Below, piece by piece: positions 44,728 to 53,799 of a stretch of DNA of 64,000 nt. Under the pieces are notes generated by a model. That model did no database searches. It had not been told where the DNA came from and saw nothing but the letters and a program-made list of their open reading frames with translations. Position 1 is the stretch's first letter, and every line of letters begins with the position of its first letter. Location of the stretch: assembly GCF_028288465.1 (NCBI RefSeq), contig NZ_JAQBNR010000005.1, forward strand, positions 178,937 to 242,936, written 5' to 3'. The stretch comes from Ferruginibacter sp. GTDB lineage: Bacteria > Bacteroidota > Bacteroidia > Chitinophagales > Chitinophagaceae. The translations under genes and the position numbers were made by a program.

Positions 44728-47268
44728 ATGAAAATAAGTTCAATGATCATCAAGACACGATTGCCTTTAATTTTTTTCTTTGCCTGTTATTGTATTGTTT
44801 CAACCAGTAACAGTCTGGCACAATCCATAAAAATCAGCAATGATACAAAAGGAAAAAAGATTGAATTTGGGAATGAAAAAATGACTGTCACACTTGATTA
44901 TGATAAGAAGGTAAATGTATCCTCATTGCTGATAAACGGGCAGCAGGTGATTGAAGGCGATGCAGGCATTTACTCAGCCATCAAAACAAGCAACCGAAGC
45001 TATTCAACTTTACAACTTTTATCACAGCCTTCAGTCAGCACTACCAGTAACACCATTAAAATTTCAGGTATCACTTACGGTGACAAAGCGCTTACAATAA
45101 ATGAAACCTGGACTTTTACCATCAGCAGTGCTAATATAAAATTGTCAATGGACAGAAGCCTGTCAAAAGCCATCGTTGCTGAACAGGTAGCATTGCCCGT
45201 TTTTATTTTTACCAATATGGAGACATGGGAAGGCGCTTACCAGGATTATGGCGGGCTTGCATGGTTCTATCTTTTTAATAAAAAGCTGGATACTTATGGC
45301 GTACACAGCAGTTCTTCACAATTCTGGAACAGCAAGACGGGCAATGGTTTGAGCGTGTCGGTATCTGCGCCAGGCAAACAAGTGGGAATGGATTACAGCC
45401 GTACTGCGGAGGATAAATTATCCTATACAATAGCAGTTGCTCAAAAAGAACTGGAACCACGTTTTGATTCCGGTACGCACCGCAGACGTTTCATTCGTGA
45501 CAGGGCAGATGTGTGGGCGCCTGTAAAAATGAGCGCCGGCAAAACCAGTCAGTCTGTTACACTTGGGTACTTTGATTTTAAAGAACAATATGGCCGCGGA
45601 AAACTGGTTGGTGTAAACGAAGACCAGGTAAATGCAGTGTTGAATACCATCGCCCGGATTGGCGTTATTGACAAGGAGCATTTTGGTGGTAATAGCTGGC
45701 ACACACCGTACGGACCTATTTGTTTACATGAACAATATATTGCGCAAATGGGCCTTGCCATCAACGATAAAAAATATTTAAAGGGCTATCAGCAGTGCCT
45801 GGATTTTTACCGCGATAATGCTTTTAAACCAGATGGACGTGTATGGCCGAGATGGGCTTATAGCAACGAGGACGCCATGCCGAAAGGATTTACCAATAAA
45901 GGTTTTTATGAAGCGCAGTGGGGCTACCTGTTGGATTCAAACCCCGACTTTGTTACCAACGTGGCGGAACTGTTTGACCAGACCGGTGACGCAGCGTGGG
46001 TAAAAACACAGCAACAGGCCTGCGAAAAAGCGTTAGACTGGATCATCAAAAGAGACAGTAATCACAATGGTTTGGTTGAAATGATCACCGATAGTCATAC
46101 GCAAAAAAGAGGCAGCGACTGGATAGATATCATCTGGGCTTCGTATGAAAATGCTTTTGTAAATGCCAAGCTGTATCATGCGCTGGTGTTATGGGCGGCC
46201 ATAGAAAAACAACTGGGCAATGCGGGTAAACAAAACTACTATGAGCAGTTTGCAACCAAATTAAAAACCAGTTTTAACAAGCCAACAACGGCCGGTGGTT
46301 TTTGGGACGAACAAAAAAAATGTTACATCCACTGGCTGGATAAAGATGGTTCGGCACATGGAAACAACATGGTTACGCCGGTAAATTTTATGGCCATTGC
46401 GTATGGCATTTGTGATGATGACGCGAGGACAAAAACTATCCTGGATGATATAGAAGTGCAGATGCAGAAAGAGAACCTTTTCTTTTGGCCGCTATGTTTG
46501 TATACGTATGCGCCGGGTGAAGGCAACGACTGGCAATTTCCTTTTCCAAATTATGAAAACGGAGACATTTTTTTATCATGGGGATCGGTTGCAGTGAAAG
46601 CATATGCTGCATACAAACCTGAGTTGGCGTTGAAATATGTAAAAAATGTGTTGGCACAATATGCAAAAGATGGGCTGGCTTTTCAACGATATGCACGGGC
46701 AAAGCAAGACGGGCAGGGAGATGATATCTTGTCGGGCAACAGTTTGTCAGTAGTTGGTTTATACCAGGGAATTTATGGTATCAATCCATTGTACAACCGT
46801 TTCTATCTGGATCCACATATCACCAAGGACCTCGAAGGAACGGAAGTAAAATACAATTACAGAAATCAAAAATTGACGATTGATCTGGCTATGGATAAAT
46901 ATGCAGTATCAAACAACCAATTTAAACTTTTAGATAAAAGCGATTTTGGTTTTTATGGAAGTAAAAATGAGCTGCTGTATTTTCATGGAAACAGTGAAGT
47001 GGCTACTTTAAAAATAGCAACGGCGGCAAACCTTTCCGTTGAAATAAAAGAATGGGACAAAAATGAGATGATATGGACCCAATCTTCAAAAGATATTGCT
47101 TCACACCAACTTATTTACCAGGTGAATGATCTTAACCCGAACAGCACCTACAGCTTCTCAATAAACAACAGCATTATCAAACGTATGACAAGTAATAGTA
47201 AAGGCCAGCTCGTACTACCTTATAAAACCAGTACCAACACAGAAGAGATTAAAATATCCAAAATTTAA
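44728..47268 (+). CDS. Secreted (alpha/alpha)6-barrel glycosidase-like protein (846 aa)
   Basis: Start at ATG 44728 (a TTG lies 6 bp earlier). A signal peptide ends near S-N-S-L-A-Q. A beta-sandwich of about 260 residues precedes an (alpha/alpha)6 toroid (about 300-680) with W-H-T-P-Y-G-P-I-C-L-H-E-Q, the acidic S-D-W-I-D-I-I-W-A-S-Y-E-N-A-F and N-G-D-I-F-L-S-W-G-S. The layout is that of GH15/GH63/GH116-type inverting or retaining enzymes. I cannot name the family; Asp and Glu in these motifs are the candidate catalytic residues. It lies between two GH106-like genes, 5 bp before the second, so it is in the same transcription unit. Confidence 0.6.
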   Translation: MKISSMIIKTRLPLIFFFACYCIVSTSNSLAQSIKISNDTKGKKIEFGNEKMTVTLDYDKKVNVSSLLINGQQVIEGDAGIYSAIKTSNRSYSTLQLLSQPSVSTTSNTIKISGITYGDKALTINETWTFTISSANIKLSMDRSLSKAIVAEQVALPVFIFTNMETWEGAYQDYGGLAWFYLFNKKLDTYGVHSSSSQFWNSKTGNGLSVSVSAPGKQVGMDYSRTAEDKLSYTIAVAQKELEPRFDSGTHRRRFIRDRADVWAPVKMSAGKTSQSVTLGYFDFKEQYGRGKLVGVNEDQVNAVLNTIARIGVIDKEHFGGNSWHTPYGPICLHEQYIAQMGLAINDKKYLKGYQQCLDFYRDNAFKPDGRVWPRWAYSNEDAMPKGFTNKGFYEAQWGYLLDSNPDFVTNVAELFDQTGDAAWVKTQQQACEKALDWIIKRDSNHNGLVEMITDSHTQKRGSDWIDIIWASYENAFVNAKLYHALVLWAAIEKQLGNAGKQNYYEQFATKLKTSFNKPTTAGGFWDEQKKCYIHWLDKDGSAHGNNMVTPVNFMAIAYGICDDDARTKTILDDIEVQMQKENLFFWPLCLYTYAPGEGNDWQFPFPNYENGDIFLSWGSVAVKAYAAYKPELALKYVKNVLAQYAKDGLAFQRYARAKQDGQGDDILSGNSLSVVGLYQGIYGINPLYNRFYLDPHITKDLEGTEVKYNYRNQKLTIDLAMDKYAVSNNQFKLLDKSDFGFYGSKNELLYFHGNSEVATLKIATAANLSVEIKEWDKNEMIWTQSSKDIASHQLIYQVNDLNPNSTYSFSINNSIIKRMTSNSKGQLVLPYKTSTNTEEIKISKI

Positions 47269-47273
47269 AAACG

Positions 47274-50207
47274 ATGATTGGTGAGAATAAATTAAGGATC
47301 ATTTTTTTTGTTGGGTTAATTCTTTTATGTGGTATTTCATCCAGTGGGCAGAACTTAAATTCATTTAGCAAATCATTTATATCTCCACCAGCCAACGCAA
47401 AGCCAAGAGTGTACTGGTTCTGGTTATTCAACCGGTTGAATAAGCAAAGTATAACACGTGATCTTGAAGAGTTTAAAGCCAAAGGAATCAGCGGCGTCAA
47501 TATTATTTGCACGGGAGGGTATGGGGGCACCGGAGCCATGTTGGGTGTGAAGTACCAGGGCAGCGATTGGTGGGAGCTTTTTCGTCATGCTGTCAGAGAA
47601 GCTAAACGAAACAATATTGAATTGGGCTTCAACCTTTCTGCAGGCGGCTGGACGATGGAAGGGCCCTGGGTTAGCCAGGATAATGCAATGAAAAAGGTGG
47701 TGCAAACAGAATTGAAAATATCCGGGCCTAAGAGAACGGCTGATAAAATTCCAACCCCTGTTATTGTCGATAATTATTACCACGATATATGTGTACAGGC
47801 ATTTCGGATACAAGCCAATAAAAAACAAATTGAACCCAATACCGTAATTGATGTAACCGATAAAATGAAAGCGGGAGGTTTGTTCGAATGGGACGTGCCG
47901 GAAGGCGAATGGGTGATATTGCGTACAGGTTATACATTGACAGGCCATCCGTGGAGTAAGTGGTGGGCTTATCCCACGGCTCCGCAAGCTGATACTTTTG
48001 AAGGAGGAGAAGGGTACGAAATTGATTATTTGAGCAAGGCTTCATTGGAGGATCATTTTAATCATTTGGGAAAACCGCTTATTGAAGAAGCCCGTAAAGC
48101 GGGTGGTAAAATCAATTATTTTTGGTCGGATAGCTGGGAATGTGGAAAGCTCACCTGGACACAGGATTTTCCCAACCAATTCTATAAATTTCGGGGCTAT
48201 AATTTAATGCCCTGGCTGCCCGTACTTGCAGGGTATACTGTTGTCGATTCAATAATTTCCGCAAGATTTCTGGACGATTTTAACAGAACTATCCAGGATT
48301 GCATCGCAGTAAATTATTATGGGCATTTCGCAGAATTATGTCATAAATATGGAATCAAAGCAGGCAACGAGGCTGGTGGTCCAAACGACATTCCACCGCA
48401 GGATGCATTGAAAAATCTTGGCCGCAGTGATATCCCTGCAGGAGAATTTTGGGTAAACGGTCATTACAAAGCCCCGGGCGGTTATAACCAGGACAGGAGG
48501 CTGCGGCTTAATCTTAAACAAACTGCCACAGCGGCACATATTTATGGAAAACGGGAAGCGATGGCCGAATCGTTCACGCAGCAGGAAGCAGACCGTACCC
48601 ACTGGTCGCTTGGTCCATCCGACCTGAAACCTTATGCCAACGATGCATTTTGTGAAGGGGTCAACCGGATTATGTTGCACCAGGCTACAAGCCAGCCACC
48701 ATCCGATGGCAAGCCTGGTTATGAATTTTGTGCTGGTCAGCATTTTACTCCAAATATTACCTGGTGGCAGCAATCGCCGGCATTCTTTTCTTACCTGTCG
48801 CGTTGCCAGTACATGCTGCAACAGGGTAAGTTTGTGGGGGATGTTTGTTTCTATCTTGGTGAGCGTACGCCCACCCTGGCGCCGCCGAAATACCTGGTAG
48901 CTTCACTTGGATCTGGTTATGATTGCGACTATACCAATGCAGAAGTATTGCTTACGCGGATGTCTGTTAAAAACGGGCGCATCGTACTTCCTGATGGTAT
49001 GAGCTACCGGCTGCTGGTGCTGCAAAATTGCACTTCGCCATCAGCAGAAATAAGTAAGCAGGTGGGAGATTACCAGCAGCTGACTATTTCTCCGGTTCCA
49101 TCCAAAGCCATGTCTGTTGAAGTAATTCAAAAAATTCGTGCATTAGTGCTCAATGGTGCAACTGTTCTTGGTCCGCCACCGGTGATGTCTGCCGAACTGA
49201 AAAATTACACGACCGACGATGAGACCGTTCGCAAGATTGCAGCTGAGGTATGGGGCGACTTGGATGGAAAAACAAAGGTTGAAAGACAGTATGGTAAGGG
49301 TAGGGTGATTTGGGGTAAAACGCCACGGGAGGTTCTTTTAGCCGATGGGGTGAAGCCTGATTTTACTTACACAGACCAGGCAACTCAGCCGGATAAATTT
49401 GATTATATCCATCGCACAAATGCTGAAACGGAAATATATTTTGTTGTTAACCGCACCAGTCAAAAAGCAACATCCGATTTTACTTTCCGCGTTTCGGGTA
49501 AACAACCTGAAATATGGAATGCTGTCAGCGGTGAAATGCAGCATGCAAAAGCCTTTAGCCAGGAAGGTGGCAGTACAACATTGCCGCTGGAATTGTATCC
49601 CTTTGGTTCATATTTTATCATCTTCAGGAAACCTGTTCCTGTTAATACTGCCGGTCAATCGAAATTGAATTTTCCGAAATTCAAATTGCTAAATGAACTC
49701 AGCGGTCCATGGAAAGTTGCATTCGATACGGTTTGGGGAGGCCCGAAAGAAGTGGAGTTTGCCAAACTTATAAATTGGACTGAACGGTCGGAAGAAGGCA
49801 TCAAGTATTATTCGGGCAAAGCTGTCTATCGCAAATCATTCGACTTAAGCAGGGAAACAATTGAAAGTCTGAAAACAGGAAATAAAAGCGGCAGGCTGTT
49901 GCTTGATTTAGGCAATGTTAAAAATGTAGCGGCAGTTCGTTTGAATGGAAAAAATCTGGGGATACTTTGGTGTGCGCCATGGAGAGTAGATATTACAGAG
50001 TATGTAAGGCAAAGTGGCAACCGGCTTGAAGTGGATGTAATTAATCTTTGGGCAAACCGGGTTATCGGAGATTTAAGACTGCCCAAAGAAAAACGTTTTA
50101 CTAAAACACATGAAAGGTTTCGGTTTGATATGATTCAACAAAACACACCACTACTGGATGCAGGGTTGCTGGGCCCGGTAAATTTTTTGATAAGCTCTTT
50201 AGACTAA
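47274..50207 (+). CDS. GH106-like alpha-L-rhamnosidase, copy B (977 aa)
   Basis: Signal peptide 1-26 (G-I-S-S-S-G-Q). The N-terminal part has R-V-Y-W-F-W-L-F-N-R-L-N-K-Q-S-I-T-R-D-L. The three conserved acidic motifs are D-S-W-E (Asp286-Glu289), E-F-W (Glu391) and A-E-S-F-T (Glu432). The C-terminal sandwich ends N-R-V-I-G-D-L-R-L-P and G-L-L-G-P-V. This is the shortest of the four copies: the spacer before the first motif is about 190 residues shorter than in copy A. It starts 5 bp after the (alpha/alpha)6 gene and ends 7 bp before the isomerase-like gene, so all three should be translated from one mRNA. Confidence 0.8.
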   Translation: MIGENKLRIIFFVGLILLCGISSSGQNLNSFSKSFISPPANAKPRVYWFWLFNRLNKQSITRDLEEFKAKGISGVNIICTGGYGGTGAMLGVKYQGSDWWELFRHAVREAKRNNIELGFNLSAGGWTMEGPWVSQDNAMKKVVQTELKISGPKRTADKIPTPVIVDNYYHDICVQAFRIQANKKQIEPNTVIDVTDKMKAGGLFEWDVPEGEWVILRTGYTLTGHPWSKWWAYPTAPQADTFEGGEGYEIDYLSKASLEDHFNHLGKPLIEEARKAGGKINYFWSDSWECGKLTWTQDFPNQFYKFRGYNLMPWLPVLAGYTVVDSIISARFLDDFNRTIQDCIAVNYYGHFAELCHKYGIKAGNEAGGPNDIPPQDALKNLGRSDIPAGEFWVNGHYKAPGGYNQDRRLRLNLKQTATAAHIYGKREAMAESFTQQEADRTHWSLGPSDLKPYANDAFCEGVNRIMLHQATSQPPSDGKPGYEFCAGQHFTPNITWWQQSPAFFSYLSRCQYMLQQGKFVGDVCFYLGERTPTLAPPKYLVASLGSGYDCDYTNAEVLLTRMSVKNGRIVLPDGMSYRLLVLQNCTSPSAEISKQVGDYQQLTISPVPSKAMSVEVIQKIRALVLNGATVLGPPPVMSAELKNYTTDDETVRKIAAEVWGDLDGKTKVERQYGKGRVIWGKTPREVLLADGVKPDFTYTDQATQPDKFDYIHRTNAETEIYFVVNRTSQKATSDFTFRVSGKQPEIWNAVSGEMQHAKAFSQEGGSTTLPLELYPFGSYFIIFRKPVPVNTAGQSKLNFPKFKLLNELSGPWKVAFDTVWGGPKEVEFAKLINWTERSEEGIKYYSGKAVYRKSFDLSRETIESLKTGNKSGRLLLDLGNVKNVAAVRLNGKNLGILWCAPWRVDITEYVRQSGNRLEVDVINLWANRVIGDLRLPKEKRFTKTHERFRFDMIQQNTPLLDAGLLGPVNFLISSLD

Positions 50208-50214
50208 AAAATGT

Positions 50215-51057
50215 ATGCACTTAAAAATACTTTGCCCGCAATGGGGGCATGAACATTTGCCGGCGGAAGATTTTTTTATAAAAGTAAAAGCAGCTGGCTA
50301 CGACGGTGTTGATACGTGGATGCCCGAAGATGAACAGGAACGTAAACAGTACATCCGCCTGTTACAACAATATGATCTGGCAATCGTGAGTCACCAGCAC
50401 CAGGCAAAAGGAAATACGATAGATGAATATTGCCAGTCTTATGAATATTATCTAAACATGTCGATGGAATGTGGGCCGATACTCATCAACTCACATTCAG
50501 GCAGGGATTATTTTACATTGGAGGAGCAACTGCGGGTGATAGATGTGGCGGAAAATTTTTCGGTAAAAAATAATATCAGGATAGCCCATGAAACCCATCG
50601 CGGTCGCATCGGTTTTAGTCCGGGCAATGCCAAGGAATTATTTAAGCTTAGACCAGATATGAAGATAACGGCTGATCTTTCACATTGGGTTTGTGTTACA
50701 GAAAGTTATTTGGAAAACTTCCGGGAAGCGCTGGCAGCAGCCATTGTAAGAGCGGAGTACATTCATGCAAGGGTAGGGTTTACAGAAGGTCCGCAGGTGC
50801 CCGATCCGCGGCAACCCTTCTGGCAGGAGCAGCTGCAATTCTTTTTAAAAATATGGGAACAGATATGGGAGCATCAAAAATCAACCGGCACAAAAACATT
50901 TACGATGACACCCGAGTTTGGTCCGCCACCCTATATGTGGACGGACACAGCAACCAATGAACCAGTTGCCAGCCAATGGGACATCAATGTATTTATGAAA
51001 GATTTGCTGAAGGAGAAATTTGGAGGGGACAGCATACAGCAAACAGCGAATTATTAA
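50215..51057 (+). CDS. Sugar phosphate isomerase/epimerase-like TIM barrel protein
   Basis: The protein is 280 aa, cytoplasmic, in the AP-endonuclease-2/xylose-isomerase-like barrel family. Metal-ligand motifs are recognisable as S-H-Q-H-Q, N-S-H-S-G-R-D, A-H-E-T-H-R-G-R, T-A-D-L-S-H-W and Y-I-H-A-R-V-G, with M-T-P-E-F-G-P near the end. The family isomerises or epimerises free or phosphorylated sugars, inosose and related compounds with a divalent metal. It is wedged between GH106 copy B (7 bp) and a GH78-like gene, so it probably handles a sugar released by the PUL enzymes. It is not a classical RhaA, which is ~420 aa. Confidence 0.8.
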   Translation: MHLKILCPQWGHEHLPAEDFFIKVKAAGYDGVDTWMPEDEQERKQYIRLLQQYDLAIVSHQHQAKGNTIDEYCQSYEYYLNMSMECGPILINSHSGRDYFTLEEQLRVIDVAENFSVKNNIRIAHETHRGRIGFSPGNAKELFKLRPDMKITADLSHWVCVTESYLENFREALAAAIVRAEYIHARVGFTEGPQVPDPRQPFWQEQLQFFLKIWEQIWEHQKSTGTKTFTMTPEFGPPPYMWTDTATNEPVASQWDINVFMKDLLKEKFGGDSIQQTANY

Positions 51058-51095
51058 ATGGATTCAATTGGCAGTCTTAATTGCAGTTTCAATTG

Positions 51096-51150
51096 CCACG
51101 CCCTTCAGGGCGTGGGGAAAAAAAGTAATTTTTTAGATGGGCTTTAGCCC
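51096..51150. repeat. REP-like intergenic stem-loop element
   Basis: CCACGCCC (51096-51103) pairs perfectly with GGGCGTGG (51108-51115) around TTCA. A second small palindrome GGGCTTTAGCCC (51139-51150) follows, then CACTAAAGTG. Such hairpin clusters are common between Bacteroidota genes and are probably dispersed repeats. It splits the isomerase-like and GH78-like genes (181-bp gap). Confidence 0.6.
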
Positions 51151-51237
51151 GATATATTATTACACTAAAGTGAATGAAGTTTAGCTTCTTAATTATAAAA
51201 TGGATTGTACAATTATTTTTATCTCACAGGTGAATAA

Positions 51238-53733
51238 ATGCAATGCTTACAGGAAAATAAAAGCCGCATGATGCGAATAGGTACCGTTTTACTTTGTTGT
51301 TTATTTTTTTATCGCGAGGTTGATGCCCAGCTAAAAGAGCCATACAAACCGCTGCACGGTGGAAGCTATTCCGGTAAGGCTGTGCAGGCTTCGCCAGATC
51401 CGTTAATACGTTACCAATGGAAAAACCCAAAGGCAGCGGATTCCTTGCAACTATATTTTCTTCAGCCAAAAAAAATAACGGGCATTCCTGTTCAGTCATT
51501 TGTTCAAAATGCAAACTCCATAACTGTAAACGGAAAGGGCGACCTGTTATTTGATTTTGGAATGGAAAGTGCCGGCTGGATTGAGTTTAAATCCGATGAT
51601 TTGGCGGATAGTGTGGAGATGAGCATCAGTGAATACAATGAACCGGCTATTGTAAATGCAGGCGCACAAAATGCAGTGAAGACAAAACGGCCTGTGAAGT
51701 ATGGTAACCGCTACAGGCTTCAATTAAATGAAGAGTTGTATGAAGGTGTTCGCTTTGCGTGGATACATGTAAAACAGTTTTCAAAGCCCTGGCACATAAA
51801 AAACGTGCAGTTGGTTTGTCAGGTAAAACCGGTCAATTATAAAGGTAGTTTTTATACCAATGACACCATGCTGAACCGAATTTGGTATACAGGAGCCTGC
51901 GTGGTAAAACTGAATATGCTGCAGGATTATTTTGGTGCGATACTGATGGAAAGAAGCGACCGTCATTCCTGGACTGGAGATGCTTATCCTGCGCAAGCCT
52001 CTGCCCTGGCTGCTTTCGGCAACTATGATGTGGTTAAAAAAAATATTGCTTTTACATCCGGACAGGATAATGGCATTGCTGCTTATTCTGTGTACTGGGT
52101 ATTGAGTTTGATAGATTATTACAATTACACGGGCGACGCAGAATTTTTAAAAGCCTATGCAGCCAATGCAGACCGAAGACTGGAAAGAGCTTTTCGTGAA
52201 TACGATACCTTACCAAATCTCGGCTTTATGGGCTGGGATGAAAGACTCGGCGCAGGCTTTGAAAATCCACAGATCAGGGAAGCACAAAATACATATCGCA
52301 TGCTTTGCATCAACGGCTGGCGCCAGTTTGCCAAAGCCATGTTATCTATCAACGAAAACAATCTTGCAAAAAAATACCAGCAATACGCAGCAGAAAAAAT
52401 AAAGCAACTGCTGGCAGATAAAAAGATAGCGGATCAGTTTGGAATACATGCTGTTTCCGAAGCAATCAATGCGGAACTTATCAATGAATCTGTTATTCAT
52501 CCTTTGTCAGCCTCTTTATTTGGCGACCGGTTGAACCGGCTTTCTTATTCGCCCTTTAACCAATATTTTATTATCCAGGCGATGGCATTGGCAGGTCAGG
52601 ATGATGTTGCACTTACTACAATAAAAGATTGCTGGGGCGGACAAATTGCTTATGGCGGCACCAGCTTTTTTGAAGTGTACAGGCCTTCCTGGAATGCCAT
52701 ATTAAATGCGAATGATGCGCCGCCCAATAACCAGTGTGGGTACACAAGCCTGGCGCATCCATGGGGTGCAGGCGTTACCAAATGGCTCACAGAAAATGTG
52801 CTCGGTATACAACCTGTAAAGCCCGGTTTTAAAAGGTTTACCATCATCCCTTTTTTAAAAGACAGTTTAACGCAGGTGAAAGGCACAATGCCCACACCTT
52901 TCGGAAATATTGCTGCCAGTTTCAACATCCAATCCGGCGACTGCGAAATAACAATACCACCCGGAACTATTGCGGAGAGAGTGGGTTTGCCAAAAGGCGG
53001 CAGGCCGATTGATAAAATCACCGTTAGTAAAAAACTGCCAGGCAATTCCGTAGGCTATCGGATAGAAACCATTGGTAATACAGATGAAGACAGCAATTAT
53101 ATTTATCTGAAAAATGTACAAGCGGGTAATTACAAAATTACAATTACTTACAAGGCCTTAAATGCGTCGCGTGTTTTGCCGCTTGAACCATTCAACTATA
53201 TAATCCAATCATTTGCGCAGGACAGCACAACAGGCGGTAACTGGACAAGGAAGTTTGGAAAAGACGGGTATGTATTATTTGGCTATCCTGATTCAACCGG
53301 TTCAAAAAAAATATCATCGTATATTGATAGTGTAACGCTTAAAAAAAATGCCATCGTAATTTGGGATTCAATTTCTCCTGATGAAGCGGTGCTTGAAAAT
53401 CCGAATTCGAAAAAGCAAATGGCTGCAGCCATTATTACAAGAGATCCTGAAGCAACCAATCAAACTATGACGATTGATGTTGCAGTGAAAGGCAATCATC
53501 CCTACAAGTTAACCATGTATTTTTTAGATTGGGATAAGAAAGACAGGAGAAGTGCTATTGAAATTTTTGATGCTGAAACACTCAATATTATCGCACCCGT
53601 TCAATTGATCAATCATTACGAAAAGGGAAAGTATATCAGCTTTATTTTTGACAGATCAGTAAGGATAAGGGTGAACCATGTGAGGGGACAAAATGCGGCT
53701 GTGAGCGGAATTTTTTTTGATAGTACTGATTAA
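51238..53733 (+). CDS. Secreted GH78-like alpha-L-rhamnosidase-related protein with altered active-site motif
   Basis: The protein is 831 aa from ATG 51238, though the Met pair at 51268/51271 would give a tidier signal peptide (M-M-R-I-G-T-V-L-L-C). N-terminal beta domains precede an (alpha/alpha)6 barrel (about 225-520) with S-D-R-H-S-W-T-G-D-A (Trp245, Asp248) and F-F-E-V-Y-R-P-S-W, then a C-terminal sandwich (H-P-W-G-A-G-V-T-K-W near 500) and a second beta domain. In typical GH78 enzymes this block reads R-D-E-R-x-G-W-T-G-D-A; here the first Asp is Ser and the Glu is Asp. It may thus be a divergent family member with shifted specificity. It stands between GH106 copies B and C. Confidence 0.7.
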   Translation: MQCLQENKSRMMRIGTVLLCCLFFYREVDAQLKEPYKPLHGGSYSGKAVQASPDPLIRYQWKNPKAADSLQLYFLQPKKITGIPVQSFVQNANSITVNGKGDLLFDFGMESAGWIEFKSDDLADSVEMSISEYNEPAIVNAGAQNAVKTKRPVKYGNRYRLQLNEELYEGVRFAWIHVKQFSKPWHIKNVQLVCQVKPVNYKGSFYTNDTMLNRIWYTGACVVKLNMLQDYFGAILMERSDRHSWTGDAYPAQASALAAFGNYDVVKKNIAFTSGQDNGIAAYSVYWVLSLIDYYNYTGDAEFLKAYAANADRRLERAFREYDTLPNLGFMGWDERLGAGFENPQIREAQNTYRMLCINGWRQFAKAMLSINENNLAKKYQQYAAEKIKQLLADKKIADQFGIHAVSEAINAELINESVIHPLSASLFGDRLNRLSYSPFNQYFIIQAMALAGQDDVALTTIKDCWGGQIAYGGTSFFEVYRPSWNAILNANDAPPNNQCGYTSLAHPWGAGVTKWLTENVLGIQPVKPGFKRFTIIPFLKDSLTQVKGTMPTPFGNIAASFNIQSGDCEITIPPGTIAERVGLPKGGRPIDKITVSKKLPGNSVGYRIETIGNTDEDSNYIYLKNVQAGNYKITITYKALNASRVLPLEPFNYIIQSFAQDSTTGGNWTRKFGKDGYVLFGYPDSTGSKKISSYIDSVTLKKNAIVIWDSISPDEAVLENPNSKKQMAAAIITRDPEATNQTMTIDVAVKGNHPYKLTMYFLDWDKKDRRSAIEIFDAETLNIIAPVQLINHYEKGKYISFIFDRSVRIRVNHVRGQNAAVSGIFFDSTD

Positions 53734-53799
53734 AAATAATTATTTGGGAAAGGAGAAATATCTATTAAATCAAGACTGTAATCAGTTCAAAATAATAAG

